DNA from: Castor canadensis
Lineage: Eukaryota; Chordata; Mammalia; Rodentia; Castoridae
Direction: 5' to 3'
NCBI RefSeq assembly: GCF_047511655.1
Contig: NC_133405.1
Coordinates: 93,967,598 to 94,031,597, forward strand
Length of the DNA: 64,000 bases
Each line of letters begins with the position of its first letter. The stretch's first letter is position 1. A program made the translations under genes and the position numbers. The notes beneath the pieces are model-generated. The model worked only from the letters and a program-made list of their open reading frames with translations, did not search any database and was not told where the DNA came from. This document shows, piece after piece, positions 1-12,779 of this stretch.

Positions 1-61
1 TTACCCAACTCAAGGTATGGTAGGCAGAAAATAGCTACTATTCAGAGAAGTCTTTGTCCAC

Positions 62-158
62 AGGGTATGGTGGCACATGCTTGTAATTCAGCACTTGGGA
101 GGCCGAGTTCAAGACCAGCCAGCCTGGGCTACTTAGCAAGACCCTGTCTCAAAAAATT
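62..158 (+). mobile_element. B1-like SINE monomer
   Basis: A 7SL/B1-like short element. It has a 'ggcacatgcttgtaattc' A/B-box-like start, a 'cacttgggaggc' middle and 'ccagcctgggctac', and ends in 'gaccctgtctc' followed by an A-run. No ID-like right half is present, so it is a monomer or a truncated dimer. Confidence 0.75.
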
Positions 159-659
159 TGTCTATGTTTTAATACTCAGACCCTTTGATATACCAGGTTT
201 TATCACAGAAGGGTATTAATTAATGCGACTAATATTGCTAATATGCTGAATTTACAAGTGGGAGATTATCGAGGATTAACTGAGTAGGCCCAATGTAATT
301 ACAAGGTTATATAAAGGTAGAAGAGGAAAGAAGAACAGATAACCCCTGAGATGGCAGCAATAGAGAAGACTCAGCCTGATGTTGCTGTATTGAAGACAGA
401 GAAATAGGGTCACAAGTGAAAGAATGCAGGTAGACTGTAGAAACTGGAAAATGAAATAAAAATGATTCTTTCCTAGCACATATAGAAAGAACATGTCCCT
501 GTTGACAATTTGAGTTTAGCCAACTGAAACCCATTTCAGATTTCTGACTTCCATAAATATAAAGTAATAAAATTTAAAATATAAAGTAATAAAATTTGTG
601 TTGTGTTAAACCATTAAATTTGTGATAATATAATAACAATAGGTAATATATCAGGTCCA
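159..659. other. AT-rich non-coding stretch
   Basis: No gene or recognisable repeat found. The short open frames on the minus strand lack any family signature. Confidence 0.4.
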
Positions 660-750
660 TGTGCAAAAATTACTTGTATTTCTATACATCTGCATCTAAT
701 AATCTGGAAGTTGAAAATTTAAAAATGCCATTTATAACAACATCAAAAAC

Positions 751-969
751 CAGACGCCAGGCACTGGCGTCTCATGCCTGTAATTCTAGTTACTTGGCAG
801 GCTGAGATAAGGTGAACTGTGGTTTGAGGCCAGCCCGGGGAAATAATTCCTGAGACCCCCATCTCCAAAATAACCAGAGCAAAATGGACTAGAGGGGTAG
901 CTCGAGTGGTAGAATACTTGTTTTGCAAGTGTAAAGCCCTGAGTTCAAACTCCAGTCCCACCAAAAAAG
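751..969 (+). mobile_element. Dimeric B1/ID-type SINE
   Basis: The left half carries 'ctcatgcctgtaattctagttac' and 'ggccagcccgggg'. The right half carries an ID-like 'ggtagctcgagtggtagaatac' and 'gagttcaaactccagtcccacc', followed by an A-rich tail. It lies inside the older L1 and is therefore younger. The internal boxes are Pol III promoter relics of a tRNA/7SL-derived element, not a tRNA gene. Confidence 0.85.
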
Positions 970-1855
970 ATAGCAAAAAGAGAAATAGAAATACATTGGG
1001 ATAAATGTGATAAGATACATGCACTGAGAACTAAATAAGATTCTTATGAAGAGTTAAAGATGATCTCAATTGATTTGAGAGATATATGATTTCTTGGTTG
1101 GAATATTCAGTATTATTGAGATACCTATTCCTCTTCAAATTAATTTATGGAAGCAAACAACCAGAAAATCGGACTTTAAAACTATAAATTGACAAGGTAA
1201 TTCTAATTTTTTATACAGAAGTTATAAAACATTAGTGAGTTAAATAAAAGAAAAACTAGGTAGAGAAATATGCCACATTCACTAGAAGACTTGATATTGG
1301 TATGATATCATTTATTCCTAAATTTATCTACGGATCTAATACAATCCAACTGAAAATGCTAGCAGCTTATTTTGTTGAAATTGACAAGATTATACTAAAA
1401 TGTATGTGGAAACTGTATGGATCTATAAGGGACAAAACACTTTAGGACAAAGAACAAACTCATAAGCCTTAAACCAACAAATTTCAAGACTTATAACAAA
1501 GCTACATTCAAGACTGTATTATATTGGTATAAAGAGCGACAAAATAGAACAGAGTGGAGAAATAGATCCACAATATATATCAGCTGATTTTTAATGAATA
1601 TCTGAAGGTAAAATAATGAAAGATAGTGCTAGAACAACAATTAGTGCTACAACAACAGAATAAGCAAATAAACATAAAACATGATCCTCAACTCTTACCT
1701 TATACCACAAACCAACATTAACTCAAAATTCATAATAGATCTAAATGTAACAGCTAGCATTACACTATATAGTGTTACAAAGATGAAAAGGCAAAACACA
1801 GATTGAGAAAAACATTTTTTAAATTTATATATGAAAGGATTTGCATATAGCATAC

Positions 1856-1897
1856 TGAGTCTTATTATTGTGAGAACACTCACAATAATAAGACTCA
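1856..1897. repeat. Perfect 19-bp inverted repeat (hairpin)
   Basis: Arms TGAGTCTTATTATTGTGAG and its exact reverse complement are separated by a 4-base loop (AACA). It lies inside otherwise heavily degraded L1 sequence, and no known miniature element was recognised in it. Confidence 0.9.
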
Positions 1898-1937
1898 ATT
1901 TATAAACGGAAAAATATTTTAACATTTCATACAAGAT

Positions 1938-1975
1938 ATATATGTATATATAGCTTACTATATATGTATATATAT
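1938..1975. repeat. (AT/GTAT)n low-complexity tract
   Basis: Alternating 'atatatgtatata' blocks around a short non-repetitive centre. This is a simple sequence without further signal. Confidence 0.7.
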
Positions 1976-2699
1976 GATAAATAAGTATGCAACATATACA
2001 ACATTATTAGTCATTAGGGAAATGCAAATCAAAACCACAATAAGGAAAAAACACAAAAAATACAATTTAATAGCCACTGTAATGACTGTTACCCAAAAGA
2101 CAGATGACTAGTGTTGGCAAGGATGTGGGAAAATTAGAACACTCATACATTGCTTTTGGAAATGTAAAATAGTGCAACATCTTTTGAAATGTATGAGAGT
2201 TCCTCAAAAAAAATTAAACATAGAATTTCCATATGACCCAGAAATTCTAAATATCTATACAAGATAAATAAAAACATACCCACAAAAATACATGTTTATT
2301 TTTACAATTAATATTGAGTGGTATATAAAGCTCTTAAATTACCCATGAAAAAAATACACGACTGTCATTAATATTCTGCATTATTTCTAATAGTCAAAAA
2401 GCTGAAACAATTTGAATGTCCATCAACTGATGAACAAATGAACAAAATACATAGTTTAACTTAAATGAAATTTCCAAAACAGTAAAATCTATAGAAACAA
2501 AAATTATATTAGTTGGGAGAAGGATGGAAAGTGATTGCTAATTGGTATGAGACTGATTTTTAGGAAGATGAAAATGTTCCAAAATTACATTGTGGTGATG
2601 ATTGAACAACTCTCTAAATATACTAAACACCACTGGATGGTATTCTTTAAATAGGTGAACTTCATAGTATATGAATTACATTTCAACAAAGCTGGTTTT

Positions 2700-4017
2700 T
2701 CAGAAGAGCATTTTAGTATGAATTAGTTCAAACTGCTATCTTTCTACTACACTAAACACTTCCTGCCCTGAAGTCCAACTAAGGTTATAAACTTATGTAG
2801 GATAGCTTAAGAGCATTATATACATTTAATTTGAAAAATGCATTTCGTTTTTCCAAAACAGCTTCATGAAAAGACTATTAAAATAACTCACTTGTCAAAG
2901 TTAGTTATATATCAACTAGCTACCTAGTCTCCAAAATTTTGATATAATATTATGCACTAAGGCTTTAGTTCTCCTGTCCATCTCAATCTTAGAATTAAGA
3001 CTAGACATTTATATTCAGAAGATAATAAATGGTGAAACATGAAATAATTCATAAGAAGTTTATTGTTTATCATTTCTTCATAGAGATGCATAAAAATATT
3101 TCATTAAAGCTATTAAAGCAAAAATTTTATATCAAGTAAGTTAAATTAAAATGTAATTGGAAAACAGTGTCTATATTATAATCTTTTCTGATGTCTATCC
3201 CAGGTTAAAATATTAACATTATATAATGACGTTATCAAATTCATATTGGTTTTATCAAATCCATAAAAACAAACTTATATTCATGGTTTACTAAATTCAT
3301 ATTAATCATTTCAAACAAGACTAATACTATCGTAAACTTTCCAAGGTTAATAATATAGAATGTCAACACTATTACTTTCCACTAACTTGTTGCTTGGGGG
3401 TTTTAGTTGAGTCATTTGGGTTCAAATAATTGCATCCTAGCTGCCGCAATTGTATGATCTACCCACCTAGAAACTGAAAAGACAGACAACAGGGTGAGTA
3501 CCATTCAAATGGCAAGTTGCTGTTCACCAGTGTTGGTTATGCAAGGTAGATAAGTTCTAAGGATCTTCTGTGGAACGTAACATTTATACTTAAACAGTAC
3601 ACTTAAAACTGTGTCAGGGGTTACACCTCATGATAACTGTTTTTAACATACACACACTTGCAAATAGAAGATGAAAAAAACCGAAGCATCTGTAACTCCA
3701 AGAATGATTCTTCAAAACAGAATGACCCTTTGTTTAGAAAAGAAATTGTTCCATTCATATAACTATTTACTAACTAGAATCGTCCTATACTCAGTGATGA
3801 TGATTTATTACTTGAATATTTAGGAAAATTCCTATATCCTGTTTATACACACAGTAAAAAATCACATGGAAATTTCATTCGTTTGTCTCTCAAGTTCAGA
3901 AATTCCATAAAAACCCCTAACTTAACTTTTGATTTGTAATATATGCTCACTAGAGTTAGCACTGGAGAGGAAGTTAGTATCTTTGATGTCTTACTCTCAG
4001 TCATAGAGATTGACTTT
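2700..4017. other. AT-rich non-coding stretch
   Basis: No ORF with family resemblance, no RNA gene and no clear repeat was recognised here. Confidence 0.4.
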
Positions 4018-4201
4018 CAGGGCCTCACGCTTGCCAGGCAGGGGCTCTTCCACTTGAGCCACTCTGCCAGCCCTGTTTTGTGTTGGGTATTTTCAAGATA
4101 AGGGTCTCCGGAACTATTTGCCTAGGGCTGGCTTTGAAAGGTGACCCAATCTCTGCCTCCTGAGAAGCTAGGATTACAAGCATGAGCAACCAGCGCCCAG
4201 A
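4018..4201 (-). mobile_element. Dimeric B1/ID-type SINE, antisense
   Basis: Read on the minus strand, it ends in the ID-like half (here as 'cacttgagccactctgccagccc' and 'tcagggcctcacgcttgcc') and begins with the B1-like half ('gcctcctgagaagctaggattacaagcatg'). The poly-A side is at the left end. Confidence 0.85.
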
Positions 4202-4734
4202 AAGATTGGCTTTCTATTAAAGTTACCTGATAAAATACAGGGTGTAATACTAAATTGTATTTCAAGTAAATGGTGAATTTTTAGCATAATTATGACCTAA
4301 TTATCACAAGGAGCACATTGATACTAAAAGATAGCTATTTGTCTGCATAAATTGGAATTGGAGAGTTGAAGAGGATTAAAGACAGTGACTATAGCAATCG
4401 AGTAGTTCTTCTCCTTACCATTTTCTACTACTACTAGATAGTAGAAATGGAGTAACCGTGAAATGGAGTAAACAGGCAGATATATTTGAATAAATTACCA
4501 AGAATGAAATTAAGAGAAACTAAAAACTAGGAAACATGAAAGCAAAATGGAAAGATATGAAGAAGAATGATAATCAGGTTGAACGTACATCTAGTTGTAG
4601 TGTCAGATATAGATAAAAGTAATCATAAGGAAGATGCAATTTGAAGATATAATGGTTGAGAATGTTTCAGAAATTGTGGAAGAATTCAGGAATTCTAGCG
4701 AATCCCACATAGGTTACATATAATTAAATTCATC

Positions 4735-4820
4735 AGCTGTGGATAGAGCTGAATGGCAAAGTGCATGTCTAGCATGCATAAGCCCCAGGTTTCATCCCCA
4801 GCCACTGCAAAAAAAATTAA
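4735..4820 (+). mobile_element. ID-like SINE monomer
   Basis: tRNA-derived short element: 'gctgtggatagagctgaatgg', 'gcatgtctagcatgcataagccc' and 'aggtttcatccccagc', followed by an A-rich tail. The first block matches a decayed A box and the second a decayed B box. It is not an intact tRNA, because there is no cloverleaf or anticodon arm of correct geometry. Confidence 0.75.
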
Positions 4821-5249
4821 ATTAAAAAACAATTTTGAACCTAGACACATCACAGTAAAACTACATAACTTCAAAAGCAAAGCCATATTGTAAGTAGCAA
4901 TAGAATACAAGCCATTATCTATAGAAGAATTGGAATTAACCTCTTGGATGACATGTCAGCAGAAGGTGATGTAACATCTTCAAAGTAATGAAGAAAAATA
5001 CCACCAACTTAGTACTTTTGCAAAGCTACATTTCAAAAATAAGAGTGAAATATTCATTTTTAGATTAAAAAATTGGAGGATTTATCATCAAAATACCCTC
5101 ATGGAAGGGATATCTGAGAATTGTAGTTCAGCAAGCAAGAAGGCATCTCAAAAGTGAGATCTCATACACAAAGAAGAGAGATGGACTGAACTGTAATTAA
5201 ATGACACAGGCTGTTTGATTCAATTTATAAAAGGAACAATCTATCAATA

Positions 5250-6540
5250 TGAGCTTTATGAAAGAAATATCTAACACTTCAAGATTCATAAAGTTCAATG
5301 ATGGATAAAAGGAAAATAAAGGACAAAATTAACTCCAAAAATGTTTTCCTCTATTGGTATTATGCAAAATAAATTATTAAATAAATATTTCTTGAAATTA
5401 TTGCAGAACAATAAAATTTCTATTTATGAGTAGTACTCTGAAATTATTATGTGCATAATAAAACATCTTAATATGTGTGAAACAAAAATGGATAGATCTA
5501 GTCAAAGAAAAAGACAAGTATATGTCATAGAGAGTGTTTATCAAAACAGATTTCTCAGAAATGTGCAGAATAAGCAGAAAAATAAGTACAAATATAGAAA
5601 ATGTAAACACTCTTGGAAAAATTACTTGATGTAAATAGGCATATATAAAACCTAAGCCAACTATTGGTAAGCAAACATTCTTTTCAAACACATATTGAGT
5701 AGTTGAGAAAACTCACTGCATACTAGGCCATAGACATGTTTTAAAAATATTTTTAAATTAGTATCATGCACATCACAATTCTGACCACAATGAGATTTTA
5801 GAAATCAATTATACAGATATACATTTAAAAGCTATATTTAGAAATATAATAACACAGTCTAAAATAAATCATGATTCAAAAGATAGAAAACTGCAAAACA
5901 TTTTCAATTGAAGATAATATAGTACATATAAAATGTGGAATAGTTATAAGTGTTACTTCAGATAAGTTAATACTTAAATTGTTTACACTAAAGTTGACTA
6001 AAACCGGATGAGCTAAACATCCAATGCAATAAGGTAAAAATAAGAGCATCTCAAATAAGGTAAAAAGTACAGGATAAACCACAAAAATAGATAACCTAAG
6101 TGAAGGTATAATTACAGAAGATCAAAGGCTATTGAAAAAGACCAAAATAATTAAAAATTTTCTGGTAAGAGTGGACCAAACAAAAACAAATACAGCATAA
6201 ATATGAGTAATAACAAGTATCATAATTCCAGATATAATTAATAATAAGAAAGCCTAATAAACTATGAGGGAGAACTTTATTCCAATAAATTTAAATAAAA
6301 ACATGTTTCCATAAAAAGTATACTTCATCAAAATTGAAGTCAATAGAAGAGCTGGATAGCCCTATAACCTTAAAAGAAAATGGATCCATATTCAACACTC
6401 TTCCCACAAATAAAACATAAAGCATGTAGGGTTTTACAGTGAGTTACAAAACTTATTCAAGAAATATATATTGCTAATATTTAGCCAAGGTCTTCAGAGA
6501 ATTTTTAAAAGACAAAAAAATTCTCTAGTTCATTGTAATA
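5250..6540 (+). mobile_element. Ancient L1 ORF2 fragment
   Basis: Degenerate forward-strand L1. At 5,690-5,830 the text follows the L1 endonuclease/RT linker ('actgcatactaggccatagac', 'ttctgaccacaatgagattt'). At 6,340-6,420 it follows the later 'gatagccctataacct' region. It is full of stops. The boundaries are approximate; the left part to about 4,920 may belong too. Confidence 0.5.
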
Positions 6541-6808
6541 AGCACGTACAACCTTGTGTATTGATTCCCTATAGCTTCTGTAACAATATCACAAGATTAC
6601 AAATGAGCAATTCTAGGAATAAAAATGAAACATTAAGTATATGGTAATAGTTATTATCATTCGCTTTTAAAAAGAAAAAGGAAGAATGGGACAGTGGCAG
6701 AAAAAGAAGAGAAGAAAGTTTCAGATTGTAACCTGTAGTACAAAGGAGAAGATAGTGCAGAATACTGATTAATAGAACTTGGGAAAATACAGCATAATAT
6801 GATATGAT

Positions 6809-6811
<3 letters not shown>

Positions 6812-6869
<58 letters not shown>
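6812..6869. repeat. (TC)n microsatellite
   Basis: About 28 uninterrupted TC dinucleotides. It produces a spurious Arg-Glu repeat frame on the minus strand. Confidence 0.98.
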
Positions 6870-6873
<4 letters not shown>

Positions 6874-6879
6874 TCACTA

Positions 6880-7340
6880 AAAGTTTCTTACTAAATAATT
6901 TCCCAAATGTAAAAACTTTGGGGATTACTGTCTGCTAATTTGGTAAGGTGAAATACAAAACATTTCCTAATTTAACTATTTATAATAAAATTTCAAACAA
7001 AACTTTGTCAAAATAATGGATGCAAGGCTGAGTTACTTACTGCAGATGCTTCAGATTTCACCACCATTATGTCAGATGAAAACCGAGAGTGGAAGATTGA
7101 AAGAGATTACCAAAGGATGCTTCCAAAGGATGTGTATGGAAGTGTTTCAAGACCCCCAATATGAGAGGACCTAGGAGATTTTGCCCCCTCCTACACTCTA
7201 AGCTCTCTTTTGTTGCTTTCCCACTCCCTGTCCACCATAAGTTACACACATTTAACCTTCTTTTATACTGTGTGTCCTTTATGACTCCATCCGTTATACA
7301 TGTAATGCCTAATGCCTGAATATCCTTCCTTGACAATCAT
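6880..7340. other. Non-coding stretch, no recognised feature
   Basis: An open frame of 89 codons on the minus strand (7,067-7,336) has no recognisable domain and no neighbouring support. Nothing else was seen. Confidence 0.35.
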
Positions 7341-7344
7341 GAAG

Positions 7345-7502
7345 TATGTGGTTCTCCCACCTAGTTGGATTAGAATCACCTGGGAGTGGTTTCTAAACTA
7401 TGGATTCCTACGTACCCACCCCAAGCAAGGTTCTAATTTAGTGGGTCTGGAGCTGAGCAGGGCTTGGCGTTAGAATTGTTTTAAGAGTTACCCAGGGGGC
7501 TA
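7345..7502 (+). mobile_element. MER5A-like (hAT-Charlie) fragment, copy 1
   Basis: Contains 'gattagaatcacctgggag', 'ggattcctacgtacccacccc' and 'tagtgggtctgg', a pattern typical of MER5A-class non-autonomous DNA transposons. One terminal inverted repeat is eroded. Confidence 0.55.
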
Positions 7503-7534
7503 TGATTTGTTTCTACAACTAAGTACTTAAGCCA

Positions 7535-7703
7535 GTTGTTCTCAAACTTGAGCATGCATCAGAAGGAGCTTTATGTTGTTTCAAAATACGTACTGCTAAG
7601 CCCCAGCTTCAGGAGGGGCTGGGCTGGGACAGAGAATCTGCAGGTCTAAGAAGTTCCCAGATGACTCTGATGCAGAAACCACGTTTTGAGAATCACGGTG
7701 CTA
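7535..7703 (+). mobile_element. MER5A-like (hAT-Charlie) element, copy 2
   Basis: Starts with 'cagttgttctcaaacttgag' and ends with 'cacgttttgagaatcacg', which form imperfect terminal inverted repeats. The length of about 170 bp suits MER5A. The interior has 'catcagaaggagct' and 'tctgcaggtctaagaag'. Confidence 0.7.
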
Positions 7704-7844
7704 GATTACAGTCTCAAACAGAAGCAACTTGGAAGCTTTTTAGAAAATACTGACTCCAGTGCACCCTTCTTAGGTATTTTTCTCACAAGACTAAAATGGG
7801 CCCACAAATGAATTCCAATGAACTTCAATGTCTCTGCTAGGCAC

Positions 7845-8162
7845 TTTTTTTTGTTTTTGCTGCACAGCGCCTCATGCTTTTGAGGCAGGCCCTCTACCAC
7901 TTGAGCTACTCGCCCAACCCTTTTTGCTTTTAGCTACTTCTCAGTCTTGCTTTTTCCCAGGGCCGGCCTCTGACCATGTTCCTGCTACTTATGCTTCCCA
8001 TGTAGCTGGGATTGCAGACATGCACCACCACACCAATCTTCTTTGTTGAAATGGGGGTCTTGGAAACTTTTTTGCGTAAGCTGGCATTGAACTATGATCC
8101 TACCAATCTCTCCCTCCTGAGTACCTGGGTTTACAGGCATGTAGCAGTATGACTGGCCATGT
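7845..8162 (-). mobile_element. B1/ID composite SINE, antisense, with target duplication
   Basis: The ID-like half at the left ('gaggcaggccctctaccac', 'ttgagctactcgcccaac') is followed by a longer B1-like part with two promoter-like blocks (near 7,995 and 8,125), suggesting a trimeric or nested structure. A short direct repeat (taggcact) at 7,839 and about 8,164 looks like a target-site duplication. Confidence 0.8.
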
Positions 8163-8474
8163 TAGGCACTCTTTAGTCTGGGATCCAGCAGCACTTTGCA
8201 TTAACTCTACTGTAGAGCCTATAACACTGTTGGGATATATTTATAATTGTCCCTTCATTTGTTAGTCCCCAAGAACCCCAATGCTACAACATACACAAGG
8301 CTTTATGAAGGCAGGGATTCTGGTTTTTCTATATTTCCATCACGAACTATCTACAACATGTTCTGAGTTGAAAATGTCTGCAGTGGATTTTTGATTGGCT
8401 TATTGATAGATACAGAAATTGCTTTGAGTTGTTAAATAATCATCAGTATTTGGAAATATTGATAGTTAACTGTA
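8163..8474. other. Non-coding spacer, no recognised feature
   Basis: No repeat or gene signature seen. Confidence 0.35.
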
Positions 8475-8932
8475 ATTTTTTTATTCATATGTGCATACAT
8501 TGTTTGGGCCATTTCTCTCCCGGCCCCCCTTCCCCTCCCATTCCTGCCCACACCCCCTCACTTCCAGGCACAACCTGTTCTGCCCTTTTCTCCAATTTTG
8601 TTGAAGAGAAGACATAAGCAATAATAAGAAAGACAAAGCATTTTTGCTAGTTGAGACAAGGACAGCTATACAGAGAGATTCCTAGCATTGCTTCCATGCA
8701 CAAGTGTGTTACAACCCAAATTGATTCATCTCTAACTAATCTTTACACTGGTTCCTGATCCCCTTCTCATGCTGACCTCTGTCGCTTTAAGGTTTCTGTA
8801 TTGATTCCTCTGTAGTGGGAACATCAAACACTTTCATGTTATGGGTTTTCTCCCTATCCCCATACCTCCTGTATGTGCTCTCCTCTTGTCATGTGACCCA
8901 AGTCCAACAACATTACTGCCTTTGCCCTAGAT

Positions 8933-11900
8933 CTAAAGTCCGCGTATGAGGGAGAACATATGAATTTTGGTCTTCTGAGCCTGGCTAACCTCACTCAGAA
9001 TGATGTTCTCCAGTTCCATCCATTTACTTGAGAATGATAAGATTTCATTCTTCTTCATGGCTGAGTAAAACTCCATTGTGTATAAGTACCACATTTTCTT
9101 AATCTGTTCATCAGTAGTGAGGCATCTTGGCTGTTTCCATAACTTGGCTATTGTGAATAGTGCTGCAATAAACATGGGTGTGCAGGTACCTCTGGAGTAA
9201 CCTGAGTCGCATTCCTTTGGGTATATCCCCAAGAGTGGTATTGCTGGATCATATGGTAGATCTATGTTTAGATTTTCCAGAAGCCTCCATATTGTTTTCC
9301 AGAGTGGTTGCACTAGCTTGCATTGCCACCAGCAGTGTACGAGGGTTCTTTTTTCCCCACATCCATACCAACACCTGTTGTTGGTGTTTTTGATGATGGC
9401 TGTTCTAACAGGGGTAAGGTGGAATCTTAGTGTGGTTTTGATTTGCATTTCCTATGTGGCTAGAGATGGTGAACATTTTTTCAAGTGTTTTTTAGCCATT
9501 TGAATCTCTTCTTTTGAGAAAGTTCTGTTTAGTTCAGTTGTCCATTTCTTTATTGGTTCATTGATCTTGGGAAAGTTTAGTTTTTTAAGTTCCCTGTATA
9601 TTCTGGTTATCAGTCCTTTGATGTATAGCTGGCAAATATTTTCTCCTACTCTGTGGGTGGTGTCTTCAGTTTAGAGACCATTTCTTTTGTTGTGCAGAAG
9701 CTTTTTAATTTTATGAAGTCCCATTTGTCCATCCTTTCTCTTAGTTGCTGAGCAGCTGGGGTTCTATTGAGGAAGGCCTCACCTATACCTATTACTTCCA
9801 GAGTATTCCCTGCTCTTTCCTGTACTAACTTCAGAGTTTTGGGTCTGATATTAAGGTCCTTGATCCATTTGGAGTTGATACCAGTATAGGGTGATAAACA
9901 TGGATCTAGTTTCAGTTTCTTGCAGACGGATAAGCACTTTTCCCAGCAACATTTGTTGAAGAGGCTGTCTTTTCTCCATCGTGTCTTTTTGGCTCCTTTG
10001 TCAAAAATAAGGTGGGCATAGCTGTGTGTATTCATATAAGGGTCCTCTATTCTGGTCCACTGGTCTTCATGTCTGTTCTTGTGCCAGTACCATGCTGTTT
10101 CTATTGCTATTGCTTTGTAATATAGTTTGAAGTCTGGTATCGTGACACCTCCAGCATTGCTCTTTTTGCTGAGTATTGCCTTGGCTCTTCGCGGTCTCTT
10201 GTGTTTCCAAATGAACTTTAGGGTAGATTTTTCAATCTCTGTGATGAATGTCACTTGGATTTTGATGGGAATTGCATCAAACATGTAGATTTCTTTTGGT
10301 AGTATAGGCATTTTTTACATTGATTCATGAGCACAGGAGATCTTTCCACCTTCTATAGTCTTCCTCAATCTTTTTCTTCAGGGGTTTATAGTTCTTCTTG
10401 TAGAAGTCATTCACATCCTTTGTTGACTCCTAGGTATTTGATTTTTTTTTTGAGGCTGTTGTAAATGGAATTGCTTCCACATATTCTTTCCCAGTTTGTT
10501 CATTATTGGTATACAGAAAAACGAATAATTTTTGTAAGTTGATTTTGTATCCTGCCACCTTGCTATAGCTGTTTATAGTGTCTAGGAGTTTTTGGGTAGA
10601 CTGTTTTGGGTCTTTAAGATATAGGATCATGTCATCTGCAAATAGGGGTATTTTGACAGTTTCTTTACCTATTTGTATTCTTTTTGTTTCTTCTTCTTGG
10701 CCAATTGCTCTGGCTAGGAATTCCAGTACTATATTGAATAGGAGTGGGGATAGTGGGCACACTTGTCTTGCTCCTGATTTTAGGGGAAATGGTTTCAGTT
10801 TTTCTCCATTACGTATGATGTTTGCTATAGGTTTGTCATATACAGCCTTTACAATGTTGAGGTAACTTTCCTTCTATTCCTAGTTTTCTTAGAGCTTTGA
10901 TCACGAAGTGGTGTTGGATCTTATCAAAGGCTTTTTCTGCATCTATTGAGATGATCAAGTGGTTTTTGTCTTTGCTTCTATTAATGTGCTGTATTACATT
11001 TTGATTTGCTTATGTTGAACTACCCCTGCAACCCTGGGATGAAGCCAACTTGGTCATGGTGAATGATCTTTCTGATGTATTGTTGGATGCAGTTTGCCAT
11101 TATTTTATTGAGGATTTTTGCATTGATATTCATTAATGAGATTGGCCTATAGTTCTCCTTTTTAGAGGTGTCTTTGTCTGGTTTGGGGATGAGTGTAATA
11201 CTGGCTTCAAAAAATAAGTTAGGCAGTGTTCCTTCCCTTTCTATTTCATGGAACAGTTTAAGGAGGGTTGGTATTAGTTCTTCTTTAAAGGTCTGATAGA
11301 ATTCAGCTGAGAATCCATCAGGTCCTGGACTTTTCTTTTTTGGGAGACTCTTTCTTGCTGCTTCAAATTCATTTTGTGTTATAGATCTATTCAGGTGATT
11401 AATATCCTCTTGCTTCAATTTTGGATGGCCATAAGTATCTAGAAATCTGTCCATTTCTTCAAGATTTTCAAATTTATTGGAATATAGGTTCTCAAAGTAG
11501 TCTCTGATGATTTCCTGGATTTCCATGGCATTTGTTGTTATCTCCCCTTCTGCATTTCTGATTTTACTGATTAGGGTCTTTTCTCTCCTCATTTCAGCTA
11601 GGTTTGCCAGGGGTCTGTCAATCTTACTTATTTTTTTCAAAGAACCAGCTTTTTGTTTCATTGATTCTTTGTATGGTTTTACTTTTGTTTCTATTTCATT
11701 AATTTCGGCCCTTATTTTTATTATTTCTCTCCTTCTGCTTTTTTGGGATTTGCTTGTTCTTGTTTTTTCTAGGAGTTTGAGCTGTAGCATTAGATCATTG
11801 AGTTGATATCTTTCTGACCTTTTAATATATGCACTCATGGCTATAAACTTTCCTCTTAGGACCGCCTTTTCTGTGTACCATAGGTTCTGATAGGTTGTGT

Positions 11901-12740
11901 TTTCATTGTCATTAACTTCCAGGAACCTTTCAATTTCCTCCTTTATTTCATCAATGACCCATTGATCATTGAGCAATGTGTTGTTCAGCTTCCAACTGTT
12001 TGCATGTTTTCTACTGTTGCTTTTGTTGTTGAGTTCTAGTTTTAATGCATTGTGATCAGATAGAATGCATGGGGTTATTTCTATTTTCTTATATTTGCTG
12101 AGGCTTGCTTTGTGCCCTAAGATATGATCAATTTTGGAGACGGTTCCATGGGCTGCTGAGAAGAATGTACCTTGTGCAGAAGTTGGATGAAATATTCTGT
12201 AGACATCAGCTAGGTCCATTTGATCTATGGTGTGATTTACTTCTAGAATTTCTTTATTGATTTTTTGTTTGGATGACCTATCTATTTGTGATAGGGGGTA
12301 TTAAAGTCTCCCACTACCACTGTGTTGGAGTCTATGTATGCTTTTAGGTCCTTCAGAGTATGTTTGATGAAATTGGGTGCATTGACATTGGGTGCATGTA
12401 GGTTGATAATTGTTATTTCCTTTTGGTGTATTTCCCCTTTTATTAGTATGGAATGTCCTTCTTTATCTCGTTTGGTCAATGTAAGTTTGAAGTCTACTTT
12501 GTTTGAGAGAAGTATTGCTACTCCTGCCTGTTTTCAGAGGCCATTGGCTCAGTAAATCTTCTTCCAGCCTTTCACCCTAAGCCAATGCTTGTTTCTGTCA
12601 ATGAGGTGGGTCTCCTGTAAATAACAGATTGTTGGATCTTCCTTTTTAATCCAGTTTGCCAAATGGTGTCTTTTGATGGGGGAGTTAAGTCCATTCACAT
12701 TCAGTGTTAGTATTGATATGTATGTGGTGATTCCTGTCAT
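8933..12740 (-). pseudogene. L1 ORF2 (endonuclease-reverse transcriptase), broken
   Basis: ORF2 encodes the L1 endonuclease and reverse transcriptase that nick the target and copy the L1 RNA. The N-terminus (12,740-12,549) shows the AP-endonuclease motifs LNVNGLN and QETH. A second endonuclease block (VVGDFNT) lies at 12,479-12,282. The RT begins in the 399-codon open stretch 12,219-11,020, with GPDGF and a PKP block. The catalytic FADDM motif is at about 10,640 in the stretch 10,762-10,430. The C-terminal cysteine-rich motif (CWYGCGEKR, then HCWWQC) is in 9,448-8,933. The frame is broken into at least six pieces by stops and frameshifts, the first stop coming after 63 codons, so it cannot encode an active protein. 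The split pieces are remnants of one ORF, not separate genes. Confidence 0.93.
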
Positions 12741-12779
12741 TTAGTTGTTGTTTTGTTTAAGGGTTTGATTGTGTGCAGC

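Larger units (their letters stand above)
660..2690 (+). mobile_element. Ancient L1 ORF2/3' fragment, interrupted by a SINE
   Basis: Degenerate L1 sequence in forward orientation. Translations around 1,440-1,600 resemble the L1 ORF2 segment preceding the C-terminal region (a 'TNFKTYNKATFKTVLYWYK'-like stretch). At 2,020-2,470 the sequence resembles the L1 3' ORF2 end ('aatgcaaatcaaaaccaca', 'caaggatgtgggaaa', 'catcaactgatgaa'). Many stops and indels indicate an old L1M-type copy. A dimeric SINE has inserted into its 5' part. The boundaries are approximate. Confidence 0.6.

Noticed and set aside
4735..4820. A tRNA gene
   Set aside because: Box-like motifs are present, but the element is an ID-type SINE with an A-tail and no proper tRNA fold.
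6569..6877. Frame encoding a long Arg-Glu repeat
   Set aside because: It is the translation of a (TC)n microsatellite read on the minus strand.
8933..12740. L1 ORF2 frames as independent host genes
   Set aside because: All pieces align in order with one L1 ORF2 broken by stops and frameshifts.
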